Assembly (NCBI GenBank): GCA_020848315.1
Contig: JADLAH010000213.1
Span: 1 to 8,823 of the forward strand
DNA length: 8,823 nt
From: Chitinophagales bacterium
Lineage (GTDB): Bacteria > Bacteroidota > Bacteroidia > Chitinophagales > JADIYW01
Direction: 5' to 3'
Part shown: piece after piece, positions 7,628 to 8,823 of the stretch
How the letters are laid out: each line of letters opens with the position of its first letter
Numbering within the stretch: the stretch's first letter is position 1
Program-made: the position numbers and the translations under genes
The notes under the pieces: generated by a model
The model's input: only the letters and a program-made list of their open reading frames with translations
What the model was told of the DNA's origin: nothing
The model's database searches: none

Positions 7628-8296
7628 TTATTCTTTTATTCTTCTGAAAACATAAGACAATCCCACTTCCGTGTAGATGTGCCGTATCCATTTCTGATTG
7701 CTTGGGTAGCGGTAAAAGACACCTGCACCAAAATTGATGGCCAGTGGTGTTTTTTTATTTTTAGAGAAGTCATATCCGCCCATCAGCTTGCCACCCACCA
7801 GCAGATTATGAAAACCATAATTTACTTCCGTAAAGGTGCCATCCGGCTGACGCTCATACACCGGCGCATTGAGTTTGTTGTAGAGATATCCCACATCCGC
7901 GTTCACTTCCACAAAAAATCCTTTGACCATCGTATGTCGGTAAGCCAGTTCCGGAATAAAAAAGAAACCGGTATTGAAGCGTTTTCGGTAAATATATCCG
8001 AAGGTCGGTTTTACATAAATCTCGCGTTCCGCTACGCGCTTGCTGTATGCGCTTTTCCCTTCTTTAATTTTGGGTTTGTACAAAATGCGCATCCCTGCAC
8101 TGACGGATAATCCGGGATTGATATTAGCCGGATTCAGGAATTCGAAGTCAGAAAGCAAAGAAAGTGTGGTAATCCACTTCTTATTTTTTAATCCTTCTGT
8201 TTTGATGAGGTCTTTGTATTTGTCATCCTGCGCTGAAGCATTGCCCGCATACAGGAGGAAGAAGACCAGCAAACATGGAAAGGTAATTTTTTTCAT
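7628..8296 (-). CDS. Outer-membrane beta-barrel-like protein of unknown function
   Basis: I do not recognise a named family. The start at 8296 gives a 222-residue protein with a typical Sec signal peptide (MKKITFPCLL..., ending NASA, cleavage after about Ala22). An ATG further upstream at 8425 lies in the loop of a terminator hairpin and would displace the signal peptide. The mature part has a polar start (QDDKYKDLIK), then repeated stretches of alternating aromatic and small or polar residues with Gly-rich turns (for example KPTFGYIYRKRFNTGFFFIPEL, VNADVGYLYN, LLVGGKLMGGYDF, INFGAGVFYRY, YTEVGLSYVF). This pattern fits a small outer-membrane barrel of about 8-10 strands. The last strand ends near the C-terminus, followed by RRIKE. 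It is the first gene of a tight pair with the lipoprotein hydrolase. The barrel call is by pattern only. Confidence 0.72.
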   Translation of the reverse strand: MKKITFPCLLVFFLLYAGNASAQDDKYKDLIKTEGLKNKKWITTLSLLSDFEFLNPANINPGLSVSAGMRILYKPKIKEGKSAYSKRVAEREIYVKPTFGYIYRKRFNTGFFFIPELAYRHTMVKGFFVEVNADVGYLYNKLNAPVYERQPDGTFTEVNYGFHNLLVGGKLMGGYDFSKNKKTPLAINFGAGVFYRYPSNQKWIRHIYTEVGLSYVFRRIKE

Positions 8297-8330
8297 GCAA
8301 ATCGTATAAGTACACTTCTTAATAACGATA

Positions 8331-8338
8331 CAAAGTAA
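8331..8338 (-). promoter_or_regulatory. Weak candidate -7 element for the barrel-hydrolase unit
   Basis: Read on the minus strand, this is TTACTTTG, one mismatch from TAnnTTTG. It would start transcription about 25-30 bases before the ATG at 8296. I see no convincing TTTG -33 element at the right distance. It lies between the upstream terminator (8404-8433) and the gene, which is where a promoter is needed. Confidence 0.3.
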
Positions 8339-8403
8339 ATAAAAATTGTCAGTATTTGGGATATATTGCGGTATTATCCCCCGAAAGTAACACATCCGTA
8401 ATT

Positions 8404-8433
8404 TAATAGAAAAAGCGCCCCTCATGGGGCGCT
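8404..8433 (-). terminator. Rho-independent terminator of the fasciclin gene
   Basis: Bases 8414-8433 form a perfect 8-bp GC-rich stem (AGCGCCCC/GGGGCGCT) with a 4-base loop. On the minus strand it is followed directly by TTTTCTATT (8413-8405). It lies 40 bp beyond the stop codon of the fasciclin-domain gene and separates that gene from the barrel-hydrolase unit. On the plus strand no T-tract follows directly, so it works mainly for minus-strand transcription. Confidence 0.88.
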
Positions 8434-8473
8434 ATGATACTAAACAAAAAAGGGCTTTTATGTAGATCTTTCC

Positions 8474-8823
8474 TTATTTAGGTAATGTTGGTAAAATTAC
8501 TTTGTCAATTACATGGATCACACCGTTGCTAGCTTCGATGTCTGTTGTTGTAATGTTTGCTACACGATCATTAGCATCTACAATTTTATCGCCACCTGTA
8601 AGATCTATGGTGAAAGTCTGATCACCCAAAATTGGAGCTACTTCCTGCTCGTCAGACAAATCGCCGGCTAATACTTTTCCGCTTACCACGTGGTATTTTA
8701 ATACAGAAATGAGGGTTTCATTGTCGATATCATCCAGACTGTCTGCATCCAGTTCTTCTAATAAAGCTGCGAATGCGGCATTCGTTGGTGCAAATACTGT
8801 CAGAGGTCCATCAGCAGATAATT
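8474..8823 (-). CDS. Fasciclin (FAS1) domain protein, C-terminal part
   Basis: The minus-strand frame enters from the right edge with no start in the window and ends at a TAA (8476-8474), giving 115 complete residues. It holds most of a FAS1 domain: the first conserved box LTVFAPTNAAF (8803-8771), the YHVVSGKV box around 8695, and the terminal NGVIHVIDKVILP strand. FAS1 domains are extracytoplasmic adhesion or ligand-binding modules, and bacterial single-FAS1 proteins usually carry a signal peptide or lipobox, which would lie outside this window. The protein ends three residues after VILP (TLPK), so no further domain follows and there is no T9SS sorting domain. A strong terminator lies downstream. 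An in-frame GTG at 8689 inside the YHVV box is not a start. The domain call is firm; the function is unknown. Confidence 0.92.
   Translation of the reverse strand, partial: LSADGPLTVFAPTNAAFAALLEELDADSLDDIDNETLISVLKYHVVSGKVLAGDLSDEQEVAPILGDQTFTIDLTGGDKIVDANDRVANITTTDIEASNGVIHVIDKVILPTLPK

Noticed and set aside
6968..8110. 380-codon open frame on the plus strand, antisense to the hydrolase and barrel genes
   Set aside because: It uses exactly the mirrored codon register of both minus-strand genes, which the 3-bp gap keeps in phase. Stops in this register need TTA, CTA or TCA in the sense genes, which are rare here. The protein has no recognisable motif and a shadow-like composition rich in His, Arg and Cys.
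8297..8425. Upstream extension of the barrel gene to an ATG at 8425
   Set aside because: The ATG lies in the terminator hairpin loop, and the extension precedes a clear signal peptide starting at 8296.

Overview
The window comes from a Bacteroidota chromosome, probably from the Chitinophagales/Sphingobacteriales side of the phylum, although that finer placement is only an inference from protein style. The phylum call rests on three things. One gene encodes the gliding-motility lipoprotein GldH, one secreted enzyme ends in a type IX secretion (T9SS) C-terminal sorting domain, and at least two genes carry TAnnTTTG-like -7 promoter elements in place of sigma-70 boxes. I see no phage, insertion sequence, CRISPR array, tRNA or rRNA.

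Layout. Positions 1-194 (minus) hold the N-terminal end of a probable alpha/beta-hydrolase or esterase. A 136-bp divergent spacer follows, with a promoter-like element and a 19-bp tandem duplication that runs into the start codon of ligA (331-2472, plus). Next on the plus strand are gldH (2508-2963) and a secreted purple-acid-phosphatase-like metallophosphoesterase with a T9SS sorting domain (3094-4725). That gene meets a convergent minus-strand cluster tail to tail, and the last six bases (TTATAA) are shared. The minus-strand cluster, read right to left, is an outer-membrane beta-barrel-like protein (8296-7628), a lipoprotein of the proline-iminopeptidase-like alpha/beta-hydrolase family (7624-6575, 3 bp after the barrel gene) and a UbiD-family prenyl-FMN decarboxylase (6522-4720). 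Upstream of the cluster, a Rho-independent terminator (8404-8433, minus) closes a FAS1/fasciclin-domain gene (8474-8823) that is cut by the window edge.

How the genes fit together. LigA is housekeeping DNA replication and repair. GldH and the T9SS-tagged phosphatase both belong to the cell-surface and secretion biology of gliding Bacteroidota, but nothing shows that they form one pathway. The barrel and lipoprotein hydrolase genes look like one transcription unit and may be physically associated in the envelope. UbiD probably acts in quinone or aromatic-acid metabolism, but its substrate cannot be read from this window.

I did not find a convincing new multi-gene system. The most notable points are the tandem duplication and A-tract in the ligA promoter/start region, the barrel-lipoprotein hydrolase pair, the convergent overlap in a palindrome, and two homopolymer tracts inside coding sequence.
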